Source: Pseudorhodobacter sp. PARRP1
GTDB taxonomy: Bacteria > Pseudomonadota > Alphaproteobacteria > Rhodobacterales > Rhodobacteraceae
Length of the DNA stretch: 64,000 nt
Direction: 5' to 3'
Assembly: GCA_002256245.1 (NCBI GenBank)
Contig: NKIU01000001.1
Coordinates: 734,232 to 798,231 of the forward strand
The notes beneath the pieces are model-generated. The model searched no databases. It saw only the letters and a list, made by a program, of their open reading frames with translations, and was not told where the DNA came from. Shown in pieces: positions 40,886-49,692 of the stretch (position 1 is the stretch's first letter; every line of letters begins with the position of its first letter). Both the position numbers and the translations under genes were made by a program.

Positions 40886-41223
40886 TGGAGGTTTTGATCG
40901 CCATAGCCATCGGCACGCTGACCGCTTGCGGCATCTACCTGATGCTGCGGGCGCGCACGTTTCCAGTGATTCTGGGGCTGTCGCTGCTGTCTTATGCGGT
41001 GAACCTTTTCATCTTCATCTCGGGCCGTATCCGGCTGGACGCCGCCCCGATCATTGCCGATGGTCCCTACACCGACCCGCTGCCGCAAGCGCTGGTGCTG
41101 ACGGCCATCGTGATTTCCTTTGGCATGACGGCGGTGCTGGTGATCATGGCGCTGGGGGCTTACCTGACCGCAGGGCATGACCGCATCGACACCGAAGATC
41201 AGCACGCCGAGGATCAGCCATGA
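40885..41223 (+). CDS. mrpC: Mrp/Pha antiporter subunit C
   Basis: The 112-residue protein has three membrane segments and resembles NuoK, as MrpC does: TACGIYLMLRARTFPVILGLSLLSYAVNLFIF, then DPLPQALVLTAIVISFGMTAVLVIMAL. It is part of the membrane arm of the antiporter. The ATG at 40885 overlaps the mrpA stop (TGATG), and its end overlaps mrpD by 4 nt. The tail is acidic and His-containing. Confidence 0.93.
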   Translation: MEVLIAIAIGTLTACGIYLMLRARTFPVILGLSLLSYAVNLFIFISGRIRLDAAPIIADGPYTDPLPQALVLTAIVISFGMTAVLVIMALGAYLTAGHDRIDTEDQHAEDQP

Positions 41224-42647
41224 GCCAGTTGCTGATCTTGCCCGTGATCCTGCCCGCCGCCTTGGCTGGCTTCATCATCCTGTTCGCCCGCAATGCGCTG
41301 GCCGTGCAACGCGCCATCTCGGGCTTTGGCACGCTGGCTTTGCTGGCGCTGGCGATCACTCTGATCCAAGCGCCGACCCAAAGCTATTTCCTTGGCAACT
41401 GGCCCGCACCCTTCGGCATCGCCCTGACGCTGGATGGCCTGTCGGCGCTGATGCTGCTGCTGACGGCCAGCCTTGCGCTGATCGTGCTGATCCACAGCAT
41501 TGCGACCGGATGGGACGCACAGGGCCGCCACTTTCACGCGCTGTTTCTGTTTCAACTGATGGGGCTGAACGGCGCCTTCCTGACCGCAGACGCCTTTAAC
41601 CTGTTCGTGTTCTTCGAGGTGCTGCTGATCGCCTCTTACGGCTTGATGGTGCATGGCGGCGGGCAGGCACGCATCCGCGCGGGCGTGCAATATGTGGCGT
41701 TCAACCTGCTCGGCTCCACCCTGTTTCTGTTCGCTCTGGCGACGATTTACAGCACCATGGGCACCCTGAACATGGCCGATCTGGCGCAGAAACTGCCGCT
41801 GGTCGGGGCGGATGATACCGGGCTGATCCGCGTGGCCGCTGTGCTGCTGATGCTGGTGTTTGCGATCAAGGCGGCGCTGGTGCCTCTGCAGTTCTGGCTG
41901 CCCGGCACCTATGCCAATGCCCCGGGCCCGGTGGCGGCGCTGTTTGCGGTGATGACAAAGGTGGGGGCCTATGCGCTGATCCGCTTTGGCACGCTGGTGT
42001 TTCCGGGCGATCTGCCCGCGCTTGGCGGGTTGCTGGCGGGCCTGCTGTATCCCGCCGCACTGGCCACGATCGCGGTGGGCGCGATTGGCACTTTGGCCGC
42101 AGGCGCGCTGCCGCGGCAGATTGCCTTTGCCGCGATAGGCTCGATGGGCACGCTGCTGCTGGCGGTATCGGCATTTACGCCCGAGGCTGTCTCGGCGACG
42201 CTTTACTATCTGATCCATTCCACCCTTGCGACGGCGGCGCTGTTCCTGATCGCCGATCTGGCCCGCACCCGCCGCGATGGGCTGACGGCGGCGCTTTACA
42301 TGGCCGCCGCCATCGCCATGGCCGGGATGCCGCCGCTGTCGGGCTTTGTCGGCAAACTGTTGGTGCTGGATGCGCTGCGATCCGATCCGCTGGCGTGGAC
42401 GTTCATTCTGCTGGCCTCCCTGCTGACGATGATCGGGCTTGCGCGGCAAGGCTCTGATCTGTTCTGGAAAGCGCCCAACACCGAGGCCCCGGCGCAAAGC
42501 AAGGCAGGCGTTCTGCTGTGTCTGGCGGCCTTGGTCGCCCTGACGCTGGCTGCAGGGCCGATCACCGGCTGGCTCGGCCAAACGGCGGCGGCGCTGGACG
42601 CGCCAGAGGCCTACATCGCCGCCAATCGCTTGGGGGTTGCCGAATGA
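41220..42647 (+). CDS. mrpD: Mrp/Pha antiporter subunit D
   Basis: The 475-residue protein resembles NuoN/NuoM with about 14 membrane segments. It includes FLTADAFNLFVFFEVLLIASYGLMVHGG, FAIKAALVPLQFWLPGTYANAPGPVAALFAVMTKVGAYALIR (with the lysines of proton channels) and AGMPPLSGFVGKLLVLDAL. With MrpA it forms the proton and cation path. Start and stop overlap both neighbours by 4 nt, implying tight translational coupling. Confidence 0.94.
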   Translation: MSQLLILPVILPAALAGFIILFARNALAVQRAISGFGTLALLALAITLIQAPTQSYFLGNWPAPFGIALTLDGLSALMLLLTASLALIVLIHSIATGWDAQGRHFHALFLFQLMGLNGAFLTADAFNLFVFFEVLLIASYGLMVHGGGQARIRAGVQYVAFNLLGSTLFLFALATIYSTMGTLNMADLAQKLPLVGADDTGLIRVAAVLLMLVFAIKAALVPLQFWLPGTYANAPGPVAALFAVMTKVGAYALIRFGTLVFPGDLPALGGLLAGLLYPAALATIAVGAIGTLAAGALPRQIAFAAIGSMGTLLLAVSAFTPEAVSATLYYLIHSTLATAALFLIADLARTRRDGLTAALYMAAAIAMAGMPPLSGFVGKLLVLDALRSDPLAWTFILLASLLTMIGLARQGSDLFWKAPNTEAPAQSKAGVLLCLAALVALTLAAGPITGWLGQTAAALDAPEAYIAANRLGVAE

Positions 42648-43132
42648 AACGCATCTTTCCCCACCCGATGCTGTCCGCCGCGCTATTTCTGGCGTGGCTG
42701 CTGTTGGCGGGCGGCGTGGCCCTTAACAGCCTGCTGATGGCGGCAATCCTCGCCACGCTGATCCCACTCGCCACCCAAGCCTATTGGCCGGGCCGCCCGC
42801 AAATCCGCCATCCGCTGCGGCTGGTCAGCTATGTAGCGCTTGTGCTCTGGGACGTGATCATCGCCAACATTCAGGTGGCCCGCATCATCCTGTTCATGCC
42901 CGCCGACCGCATCCAGTCGGCGTGGATCACCGTGCCCGTCGATCTGCCCTGCCCCGAGGCCATCGCCTTGCTGGCAGGCACCATCACCCTGACCCCCGGC
43001 ACGCTGACGGCCGAATTCTCCGCCGATAACAAGGCGCTGTTGATCCACGCCCTGCACGCGCCAGACCCGGATGCCACGCGGGATGAGATCAAATCGCGCT
43101 ATGAAGCCCGCTTGCAAAGGATATTCCGCTGA
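42644..43132 (+). CDS. mrpE: Mrp/Pha antiporter subunit E
   Basis: The 162-residue protein starts with two membrane segments (HPMLSAALFLAWLLLAGGVALNSLLMAAILATLIPL) and has the MrpE core RLVSYVALVLWDVIIANIQVARIIL and LLAGTITLTPGTLTAEFS. It is an accessory subunit needed for full antiport. The ATG at 42644 overlaps the mrpD stop; the ORF upstream of it is within mrpD. Confidence 0.93.
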   Translation: MKRIFPHPMLSAALFLAWLLLAGGVALNSLLMAAILATLIPLATQAYWPGRPQIRHPLRLVSYVALVLWDVIIANIQVARIILFMPADRIQSAWITVPVDLPCPEAIALLAGTITLTPGTLTAEFSADNKALLIHALHAPDPDATRDEIKSRYEARLQRIFR

Positions 43133-43401
43133 TGCTGACCTATGCGCTGACCTTCGCGATTGCCTGCTTTGCGCTGGCGCTGATCCTGAACCTGTGGCGG
43201 CTCGCCACCGCGCCCACCATGCCCGACCGCATTTTGACGGTCGATACGATGGTGATCAACATCATCGCGCTGATCGTGCTCTATGGCGCAAAGGCCCAGT
43301 CGGCGGTCAGCTTTGACGCAGCACTGTTGCTGGCGATGACCGGGTTTGTCTCGACCGTGGCCTTCTGCAAGTTCCTGTTGCGCGGGGGGATCATCGAATG
43401 A
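43132..43401 (+). CDS. mrpF: Mrp/Pha antiporter subunit F
   Basis: The 89-residue protein has three membrane segments with the MrpF pattern LWRLATAPTMPDRILTVDTMVINIIALIVLYG and a final LAMTGFVSTVAFCKFLLRGG. It is a small membrane subunit of the antiporter. The ATG shares a base with the mrpE stop (TGATG), and the stop overlaps mrpG by 4 nt. Confidence 0.94.
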   Translation: MLTYALTFAIACFALALILNLWRLATAPTMPDRILTVDTMVINIIALIVLYGAKAQSAVSFDAALLLAMTGFVSTVAFCKFLLRGGIIE

Positions 43402-43751
43402 GCCTTGGCGTGGAAATCCTGATCTCGGCCCTGCTGGTGATTGGCGGCTGTTTCGGGCTGATCGGCAGCTTTGGCCTGCTGAAGCTGCGCGGCGCGATGC
43501 AGCGGCTGCATGCCCCGACCAAGGCCACCACGGTGGGCGTCGGGGCCAGCCTGATCGCGGCAGCACTTGCCACCTATATGGCGACGGGCGTGGCGAATTG
43601 GCAGGGCGTGCTGGTGGCGGCGTTCCTGTTTCTGACCGCACCGCTATCAGGCCTGATGCTGGCCAAGGCGCACCGGCATCTGGACCGCCCCACGGTGCCG
43701 CCCACCGGCACTGGGGCACCTTGGGCCGGAGAGCGGCCGGTCAAACCCTGA
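43398..43751 (+). CDS. mrpG: Mrp/Pha antiporter subunit G
   Basis: The 117-residue protein has three membrane segments with LLVIGGCFGLIGSFGLLKLRGAMQRLHAPTKATTVGVGASLIAA, typical of MrpG. A short Pro-rich cytoplasmic tail follows. It is the last of six overlapping mrp genes and completes the group 2 operon. deoC begins 88 nt later and could share the message, but has its own strong ribosome-binding site. Confidence 0.94.
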   Translation: MSLGVEILISALLVIGGCFGLIGSFGLLKLRGAMQRLHAPTKATTVGVGASLIAAALATYMATGVANWQGVLVAAFLFLTAPLSGLMLAKAHRHLDRPTVPPTGTGAPWAGERPVKP

Positions 43752-43838
43752 CGGTTGGTCGGTCAAATCCCGCCTACACCCCTTGCCAGTCTGCCGCAGT
43801 CCGCGCAGTCTGAGGCCACCCCTTTAGGTGAGGCCCAG

Positions 43839-44825
43839 ATGCAATCCCTGACCGCCGAAGCGACGCAACTGCCAACGCTGACCCATACCCGCAACCCCGG
43901 CATGGCGCTGGATCTGGATTGGGTGGCACGGGTGCAGGCCAACACCTCGGCCATCGAGCGCCGGGCAGGCACGATTGGCGGCAGACGCTCGGTTAAAAAA
44001 GATTTTCAGGCGGCGTGGCTGCTGAAGGCCGTCAGCCTGATTGATCTGACCACGCTGTCGGGCGATGACACCGAGGGCCGGGTCAAACGCCTCTGCGCCA
44101 AGGCCCGCCAACCGGTCGCCCCGTGGATGCTCGAAAAGCTGGGGCTGCCGGGCCTGACGACCGGCGCAGTTTGCGTCTATCACGAGATGGTCCCCACCGC
44201 CGTGCGCGCGCTGGAGGGCAGCAACATCCCCGTCGCCGCAGTCTCCACCGGCTTTCCGGCAGGCCTGTCGCCCTACCGCCTGCGCATCGCGGAAATCGCC
44301 GAGTCTGTGCGGGCGGGCGCGCGCGAAATCGACATCGTGATCTCGCGCCGCCACGTGCTGACCGGCAACTGGCAGGCGCTTTATGATGAAATGCGCGAGA
44401 TGCGGGCCGAATGTGGTGATGCGCATGTCAAAGCCATCCTCGCCACCGGAGAACTCGCCACCCTGCGCAATGTCGCGCGCGCCAGCCTCGTCTGCATGAT
44501 GGCGGGGGCCGATTTCATCAAAACCTCAACCGGGAAAGAGGGCGTCAACGCCACCCTGCCCGTGACGCTCACCATGATCCGCGCCATACGCGATTACCAG
44601 GATCGCACCGGCATCAAGGTCGGCTACAAACCCGCAGGCGGGATTTCCAAGGCCAAAGACGCGCTGCTGTATATGGCGTTGATGAAAGACGAACTCGGCC
44701 ACCCGTGGCTGCAACCCGACCTGTTCCGCTTTGGCGCCTCGTCGCTCTTGGGCGATATCGAACGCCAACTCGAACACCACCTCACCGGCCACTACTCTGC
44801 TGCCAACCGTCACGCGATGGGCTGA
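43839..44825 (+). CDS. deoC: deoxyribose-phosphate aldolase
   Basis: The 328-residue aldolase has the Schiff-base K228 in FIKTSTGKEGV, K264 in VGYKPAGGIS and D165 in REIDIVI, matching the catalytic set of DeoC. It splits 2-deoxyribose 5-phosphate into acetaldehyde and glyceraldehyde 3-phosphate. It is longer than E. coli DeoC because of an N-terminal stretch of about 70 residues, as in related alphaproteobacterial and animal enzymes. I chose the ATG at 43839, preceded by AGGTGAGG; the ORF from 43755 is not supported. The aldehyde dehydrogenase gene follows by 82 nt. Confidence 0.93.
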   Translation: MQSLTAEATQLPTLTHTRNPGMALDLDWVARVQANTSAIERRAGTIGGRRSVKKDFQAAWLLKAVSLIDLTTLSGDDTEGRVKRLCAKARQPVAPWMLEKLGLPGLTTGAVCVYHEMVPTAVRALEGSNIPVAAVSTGFPAGLSPYRLRIAEIAESVRAGAREIDIVISRRHVLTGNWQALYDEMREMRAECGDAHVKAILATGELATLRNVARASLVCMMAGADFIKTSTGKEGVNATLPVTLTMIRAIRDYQDRTGIKVGYKPAGGISKAKDALLYMALMKDELGHPWLQPDLFRFGASSLLGDIERQLEHHLTGHYSAANRHAMG

Positions 44826-44835
44826 CCCTGCCGAT

Positions 44836-44856
44836 TTCATCTTGGTAAAAATACTC
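44836..44856 (-). repeat. dispersed GAGTATTT-type repeat, single
   Basis: A copy in minus orientation reads GAGTATTTTTACCAAGATG. It lies in the 82-bp gap between deoC and the aldehyde dehydrogenase gene. Confidence 0.7.
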
Positions 44857-44907
44857 TCGCCGAAGGCGCACATCAGCCCCCGACGCTTCCGCCAAAAGGA
44901 CAAAGCC

Positions 44908-47253
44908 ATGACCACCCCTTCCGTCCGCGAGATCTTTGACAGCATGGCTTACGGCCCCGCCCCCGAAAGCAATGCCGAGGTGCAGGCATGGCTTTCCAAA
45001 CACAAATCCTTCGGCCACTGGATCGACGGCGCGTTTACCAAACCGGGCGAGACGTTTGAGACGCGCAACCCCGCCACCGCAAAACCCCTCGCGCTTGTCA
45101 CCCAAGGCACCGCCGCCGATGTGGATGCTGCCGTCAAGGCGGCGCGGCGTGCGCAGGGCAAATGGGCCAAGCTGCCGGGTCATGCCCGGGCCAAATACCT
45201 CTACGCGCTTGCACGCCTTGTGCAGAAACACGCCCGCCTGTTCGCGGTGCTGGAAAGCATGGACAACGGCAAGCCGATCCGCGAGTCGCGCGACATCGAC
45301 ATTCCGCTGGTGGCGCGCCACTTCTACTATCACGCGGGTCTCGCGCAACTGATCGACGATGAAGTGCCCGGCCAAACCGCGCTTGGCGTTTGCGGAGCCA
45401 TCATCCCGTGGAATTTCCCTCTGCTGATGCTGGCATGGAAGGTCGCGCCAGCGCTGGCGGCAGGCAACACCGTGGTGCTGAAACCGGCCGAATACACCCC
45501 CCTGACCGCCCTGCTCTTTGCCGAGATCAGCTGCGAGGCTGGCCTGCCAAAAGGTGTTCTGAACATCGTCACCGGCGATGGTGACACGGGGGCTGCACTG
45601 GTCAACCACATCGACGTTAACAAGATCGCCTTCACCGGTTCAACCGCCGTGGGCCGCAAGATCCGCGAGGCCACCGCAGGCTCGGGCAAGGCGCTGACTT
45701 TAGAGTTGGGCGGAAAATCTCCCTATATCGTGTTTGAAGACGCCGATATCGACTCTGCCATCGAAGGCCTTGTCGATGCGATCTGGTTCAACCAAGGCCA
45801 GGTCTGCTGCGCCGGTTCACGCCTTCTGGTGCAAGAAGGCATTGCCGAGCGGTTTTACGACAAGCTGAAGCGCCGGATGGATGGCCTGCGGATGGGCGAT
45901 CCGCTCGACAAATGCATCGACGTCGGCGCGATTGTTGACCCCATTCAACTGGCGACCATTCGCGGCCTGATCGAAAGCAACACAGACGGCGAGACCTATC
46001 ACGCCGCCTGTGCCGTGCCCGAGGGCTGCTATTACCCGCCCACGCTGATCACCGGGCTGTCAGCGGCCTCGACCTTGATGCAGGAAGAAATCTTCGGCCC
46101 GGTTCTGGTTGCAATGACCTTCCGCACCCCCGCCGAAGCGATTGAGCTCGCCAACAACACCCGCTACGGTCTGGCGGCCACGATCTGGAGCGAGAACATC
46201 AACCTCGCGCTGGATGTAGCGCCACAGATCAAGGCCGGTGTGGTCTGGGTCAATGCCACCAACCTGTTCGATGCCGCCGCAGGCTTTGGCGGCGTGCGCG
46301 AAAGCGGATTTGGCCGCGAAGGCGGATGGGAAGGGCTGATGGCCTATCTCAAACCCGCCCAAGCCAGCAAACCGATTTCACCGATCAAGGCGTTTGCACC
46401 GCCCGCCGTCATCGAAGCCTCCAGCATCGACCGCACCGCAAAGCTGTTCATCGCGGGCAAACAGGCCCGCCCCGATGGCGGCTATTCGCTGCCCATCTGG
46501 TCGCCCAAGGGCAAGCTGCTGGGCCATGCCGGGCTTGGCAACCGCAAAGACATCCGCAACGCGGTTGAGGCCGCCCATGCGGCCAAGGCTTGGGCGAAAA
46601 CCACCGCCCACACCCGCGCGCAGATCCTGTATTATATCGCCGAAAACCTCTCGGCCCGCGCTGCCGAATTTGCAAACCGCCTGCGCGATCTGACCGGAAA
46701 ATCAGGCGAGGCCGAGGTGGACGCCGCCATCGCGCGGCTGTTCACCTACGCGGCTTGGGCCGACAAGTTCGATGGCGCGGTGAAATCGGTGCCGCTGCGC
46801 GGTGTCGCCTTGGCGATGAACGAGCCTTGCGGCGTGATTGGCGCGCTTTGCGCTGATGACGCGCCGCTCTTGGGCCTGATCTCGGTGATGGCCCCGGCGA
46901 TTGCGATGGGCAACACCTGCGTGCTGATCCCGTCCGAACCGTTCCCACTGGCCGCGACCGACTTTTATCAGGTGCTCGAGACATCCGATCTTCCCGCAGG
47001 CGTGGTCAACATCGTCACCGGCGGCCACGGCGAACTTGCCAAAACTCTGGCCGGGCATCTGGATGTCGATGCCGTCTGGAGCTTTTCATCAACACCGCTC
47101 TCCGCGCTGATCGAGAAAGAATCCGCCGGAAACATCAAACGCACTTGGGTCAACCACGGCCAATCGCGCGACTGGATCACCCAAACAGACAGCCACGCCT
47201 TCCTGCGTGCCGCGACCGAGGTGAAAACCATCTGGGTGCCCTACGGCGCATAA
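44908..47253 (+). CDS. two-domain aldehyde dehydrogenase (ALDH16 type)
   Basis: The 781-residue protein joins two aldehyde dehydrogenase domains. The first (about 35-480) is intact: PWNFPLLMLAWK, LELGGKSP with the general-base Glu, and GQVCCAGSR with catalytic C300. The second (about 490-781) keeps the NAD-fold pattern (GNTCVLIPSEPFPLAATDFY, GVVNIVTGG) but has no catalytic Cys motif. This is the layout of the ALDH16 family, known in bacteria such as Loktanella. Placed after deoC, it probably oxidises the acetaldehyde that DeoC releases. The ATG at 44908 follows AAAAGGAC. Confidence 0.88.
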   Translation: MTTPSVREIFDSMAYGPAPESNAEVQAWLSKHKSFGHWIDGAFTKPGETFETRNPATAKPLALVTQGTAADVDAAVKAARRAQGKWAKLPGHARAKYLYALARLVQKHARLFAVLESMDNGKPIRESRDIDIPLVARHFYYHAGLAQLIDDEVPGQTALGVCGAIIPWNFPLLMLAWKVAPALAAGNTVVLKPAEYTPLTALLFAEISCEAGLPKGVLNIVTGDGDTGAALVNHIDVNKIAFTGSTAVGRKIREATAGSGKALTLELGGKSPYIVFEDADIDSAIEGLVDAIWFNQGQVCCAGSRLLVQEGIAERFYDKLKRRMDGLRMGDPLDKCIDVGAIVDPIQLATIRGLIESNTDGETYHAACAVPEGCYYPPTLITGLSAASTLMQEEIFGPVLVAMTFRTPAEAIELANNTRYGLAATIWSENINLALDVAPQIKAGVVWVNATNLFDAAAGFGGVRESGFGREGGWEGLMAYLKPAQASKPISPIKAFAPPAVIEASSIDRTAKLFIAGKQARPDGGYSLPIWSPKGKLLGHAGLGNRKDIRNAVEAAHAAKAWAKTTAHTRAQILYYIAENLSARAAEFANRLRDLTGKSGEAEVDAAIARLFTYAAWADKFDGAVKSVPLRGVALAMNEPCGVIGALCADDAPLLGLISVMAPAIAMGNTCVLIPSEPFPLAATDFYQVLETSDLPAGVVNIVTGGHGELAKTLAGHLDVDAVWSFSSTPLSALIEKESAGNIKRTWVNHGQSRDWITQTDSHAFLRAATEVKTIWVPYGA

Positions 47254-47322
47254 ATCCGCAGCAATTACTGTCCAAACCCCCTTGTTTGGGCGGAATTGTT
47301 CACTTTGCGTGAAAAATTCCCC

Positions 47323-47352
47323 CTGACTTGAGCGAAAAACCTGTGCCATAGT
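47323..47352 (+). promoter_or_regulatory. possible promoter of mscL
   Basis: CTGACT (47323-47328) and CATAGT (47347-47352) are 18 nt apart, 70 nt before the mscL ATG. The match is modest. A small hairpin (CCAAAC/GTTTGG) lies upstream, after the ALDH gene. Confidence 0.35.
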
Positions 47353-47422
47353 CCCCGCGCTATGCGCCAGTCGCAACACTCAAATCACGCCAAAACGGCG
47401 GATCAAGATAGGGAACATTGGG

Positions 47423-47830
47423 ATGATCAACGAATTCAAAGCCTTCATCATGCGGGGCAATGTGATGGACCTCGCGGTCGGTATCATCATCGGCGCCGCA
47501 TTCACCGCCATCGTCACCAGCCTTGTGGGCGATCTGATCACGCCCCTCATCGGGTTGATCCTGAATGGGGTCAATTTCTCGGACATGTTCATTGACCTGT
47601 CCGGCACCAACCCGGCCTCGCTGCAAGCCGCCAAAGACGCCGGCGCCGCGGTGTTTGCTTACGGTGCTTTCATCACCGCGCTGATCAACTTCCTGATCAT
47701 CGCCTTCGTGGTGTTCCTTCTGGTCAAGGCGATGAACAAACTGATGCCGAAAAAGGTCGAAACCCCGGCCCCGGCTGGCCCGACCGAGTTGGACGTGCTG
47801 AAAGAAATCCTGATCGCTGTCAAAAAGTAA
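47423..47830 (+). CDS. mscL: large-conductance mechanosensitive channel MscL
   Basis: The 135-residue protein begins [35 protein letters not shown], the MscL signature with TM1. TM2 is [24 protein letters not shown], and an amphipathic C-terminal helix follows ([15 protein letters not shown]). It opens under membrane tension to release solutes during osmotic downshock. The ATG at 47423 follows AGGGAAC. A strong terminator comes 17 nt after the stop. Confidence 0.96.
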   Translation: MINEFKAFIMRGNVMDLAVGIIIGAAFTAIVTSLVGDLITPLIGLILNGVNFSDMFIDLSGTNPASLQAAKDAGAAVFAYGAFITALINFLIIAFVVFLLVKAMNKLMPKKVETPAPAGPTELDVLKEILIAVKK

Positions 47831-47847
47831 TCAGCGCAGCCGAACGC

Positions 47848-47878
47848 AAAAGGCCCCCGCACCAACGGGGGCCTTTTT
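47848..47878 (+). terminator. Rho-independent terminator of mscL
   Basis: AAAAGGCCCCCG (47848-47859) pairs with CGGGGGCCTTTT (47866-47877), followed by T. The A/T flanks let it work in both directions. Confidence 0.9.
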
Positions 47879-47910
47879 GTATGATGGCCGGCCAAGCCGC
47901 CCCCGGCAGC

Positions 47911-47945
47911 GCGTTTGCGGCGGGCTCGATGCCCGCCGCAAACGC
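47911..47945. terminator. 15-bp perfect hairpin between mscL and ald
   Basis: GCGTTTGCGGCGGGC (47911-47925) pairs perfectly with GCCCGCCGCAAACGC (47931-47945) across TCGAT. It lies 22 nt after the leftward ald stop. No U-run is present. The arms recall module D of the mosaic element, but no other modules adjoin it. Confidence 0.55.
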
Positions 47946-47967
47946 ACCCCTGTTCGGGTTGAACGCT

Positions 47968-49086
47968 TCAGATCGTCAGCGCTTCCGCCCCGGTGATGCT
48001 GGGCAGCCCCAACGCATCGCCCACCGCCGCATAGGTCAACTTGCCCGCGTGAATATTCAGCCCCGCCAGCAAGTGCTTGTCCTCGGCGCAAGCCCGCTTC
48101 CAGCCCTTGTTGGCCAAAGCCATCATGAACGGCAACGTGGCATTGCCCAAAGCTTGCGTCGAGGTCCGCGCCACCGCGCCCGGCATGTTGGCCACGCAAT
48201 AGTGCATGATGCCGTCCACCTCATAGATCGGGTCCTGATGGGTGGTCGCGCGAGAGGTCTCAAAACACCCACCCTGGTCAATCGCCACATCGACCAGCGC
48301 CGCCCCCGGCTTCAACTCGGCCAGTTGCGCGCGGCTGATCAATTTCGGCGCAGCCGCCCCCGGAATAAGCACCGCGCCGATGATCAGATCAGCCTGCCGC
48401 GCAAGTTCAATCGTCGTCGCCGCATCGGCATAACCGCATTTGAACTGCCCGCCGAACACGTCATCCAGATAGCGCAGCCGGTTGACCGAGCGGTCCAGCA
48501 CCGTCACATCCGCGCCCATCCCGGCGGCGATCTTGCCGGCATGGGTGCCCACCACGCCACCGCCGATCACCAAAACCTTCGCGGGCAACACACCCGGCAC
48601 GCCGCCCATCAGCACGCCGCGCCCGCCATTGGCCTTTTGCAGCGTCCATGCGCCGACCTGCGGTGCCAACCGCCCCGCCACTTCCGACATCGGCGCCAGC
48701 AGCGGCAAGCCACCGCGATCATCCGTCACCGTCTCATAAGCGATGCAGGTCGCACCCGAGGCCAGCAAATCCCGCGTCTGATCCGGGTCGGGTGCCAGAT
48801 GCAGATAGGTGAACAACACCTGCCCCGCGCGCAGCATCGCGCGCTCCACCGGCTGCGGCTCTTTCACCTTCACCACCATATCGGCCCCGGCAAACACCTC
48901 GGCTGCGGTGCCGACAATCGCAGCCCCCGCCGCGATGTAATCGGCATCGGTAAAGCCCGCGCCATTGCCTGCACCGGTTTCGATCATCACCGCATGCCCC
49001 GCCAGCACAGCCTCACGCGCGGCGTTGGGGGTCATGCCGACACGAAATTCCTGCGGTTTGATCTCTTTCGGACATCCGATCTTCAT
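47968..49086 (-). CDS. ald: alanine dehydrogenase
   Basis: The 372-residue enzyme begins MKIGCPKEIKPQEFRVGMTP, the AlaDH/PNT signature. It continues with VVKVKEPQPVE, FTYLHLAPD with the catalytic-region His, LMGGVPGV, the NAD motif VIGGGVVGTHAGKIAAGMGADVTVLD and GALVDVAIDQGGCFETSR. It interconverts alanine with pyruvate and ammonia. The ATG at 49086 follows AGGGAGAGAG; the upstream ORF extension lies across the divergent promoter. An Lrp-type regulator is divergently encoded 141 bp away and likely controls it. Confidence 0.96.
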   Translation of the reverse strand: MKIGCPKEIKPQEFRVGMTPNAAREAVLAGHAVMIETGAGNGAGFTDADYIAAGAAIVGTAAEVFAGADMVVKVKEPQPVERAMLRAGQVLFTYLHLAPDPDQTRDLLASGATCIAYETVTDDRGGLPLLAPMSEVAGRLAPQVGAWTLQKANGGRGVLMGGVPGVLPAKVLVIGGGVVGTHAGKIAAGMGADVTVLDRSVNRLRYLDDVFGGQFKCGYADAATTIELARQADLIIGAVLIPGAAAPKLISRAQLAELKPGAALVDVAIDQGGCFETSRATTHQDPIYEVDGIMHYCVANMPGAVARTSTQALGNATLPFMMALANKGWKRACAEDKHLLAGLNIHAGKLTYAAVGDALGLPSITGAEALTI

Positions 49087-49227
49087 GCGCTCTCTCCCTG
49101 ATCGCAAATTCTGACTATGCCTCAGCTTGAACCCGAACCGTTGCAATTGCTTTGAAACTTTGATGACACCGCCGCCCATCCTTGATAGATTCTGCGAAGA
49201 AATGCGCCCTTCAGAAAGATTTCCACC

Positions 49228-49692
49228 ATGCCCGCCGATCTTGACGCCACCGACCGCCGCATCCTGGGCGTGCTGCAAAAGGATGGCCGCATCACCAACG
49301 CCGATCTGTCAGAGCGGGTGAACCTGTCGCCCTCGGCCTGCCACCGCCGCGTGCAACTGCTCGAGGAGGCGGGCTATATCGACGGCTATGTCGCCCTGCT
49401 GAACACCCGCCGCATGGGCAAACCGACGACGGTGTTTGTCGAGATCACCCTGCAATCCCAAGCCGAAGACCTGCTCGACGCCTTCGAGCGTGAGGTCGCG
49501 CGCGTGCCTGATATTCTGGAATGTCACCTGATGGCGGGCACCGCCGATTACCTGATCAAGATCATGGCCGAGGATACCGAGGATTTCGCCCGCATCCACC
49601 GCCAACACCTGTCCCGCCTGCCGGGTGTGCGGCAGATGCAATCCAGCTTCGCCCTGCGCACCGTGGTCAAAACCACCGCATTGGCGGTTTAG
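49228..49692 (+). CDS. Lrp/AsnC-family regulator, probable ald activator
   Basis: The 154-residue protein has an AsnC-type helix-turn-helix (LDATDRRILGVLQKDGRITNADLSERVNLSPSACHRRVQLLEEAGYI, about 4-50) and a RAM ligand-binding domain (VFVEITLQSQ; PDILECHLMAGTADYLIKIMAED). Lrp proteins next to ald commonly activate it in response to alanine. The final TAG stop (49690-49692) sits exactly at the edge of an inserted IS element, so the original C-terminus may have been slightly different. Confidence 0.9.
   Translation: MPADLDATDRRILGVLQKDGRITNADLSERVNLSPSACHRRVQLLEEAGYIDGYVALLNTRRMGKPTTVFVEITLQSQAEDLLDAFEREVARVPDILECHLMAGTADYLIKIMAEDTEDFARIHRQHLSRLPGVRQMQSSFALRTVVKTTALAV

Noticed and set aside
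41214-42581. 455-codon minus-strand frame under mrpD
   Set aside because: It is a shadow of mrpD; the translation is low-complexity Gln/Arg/His and shows no domain.
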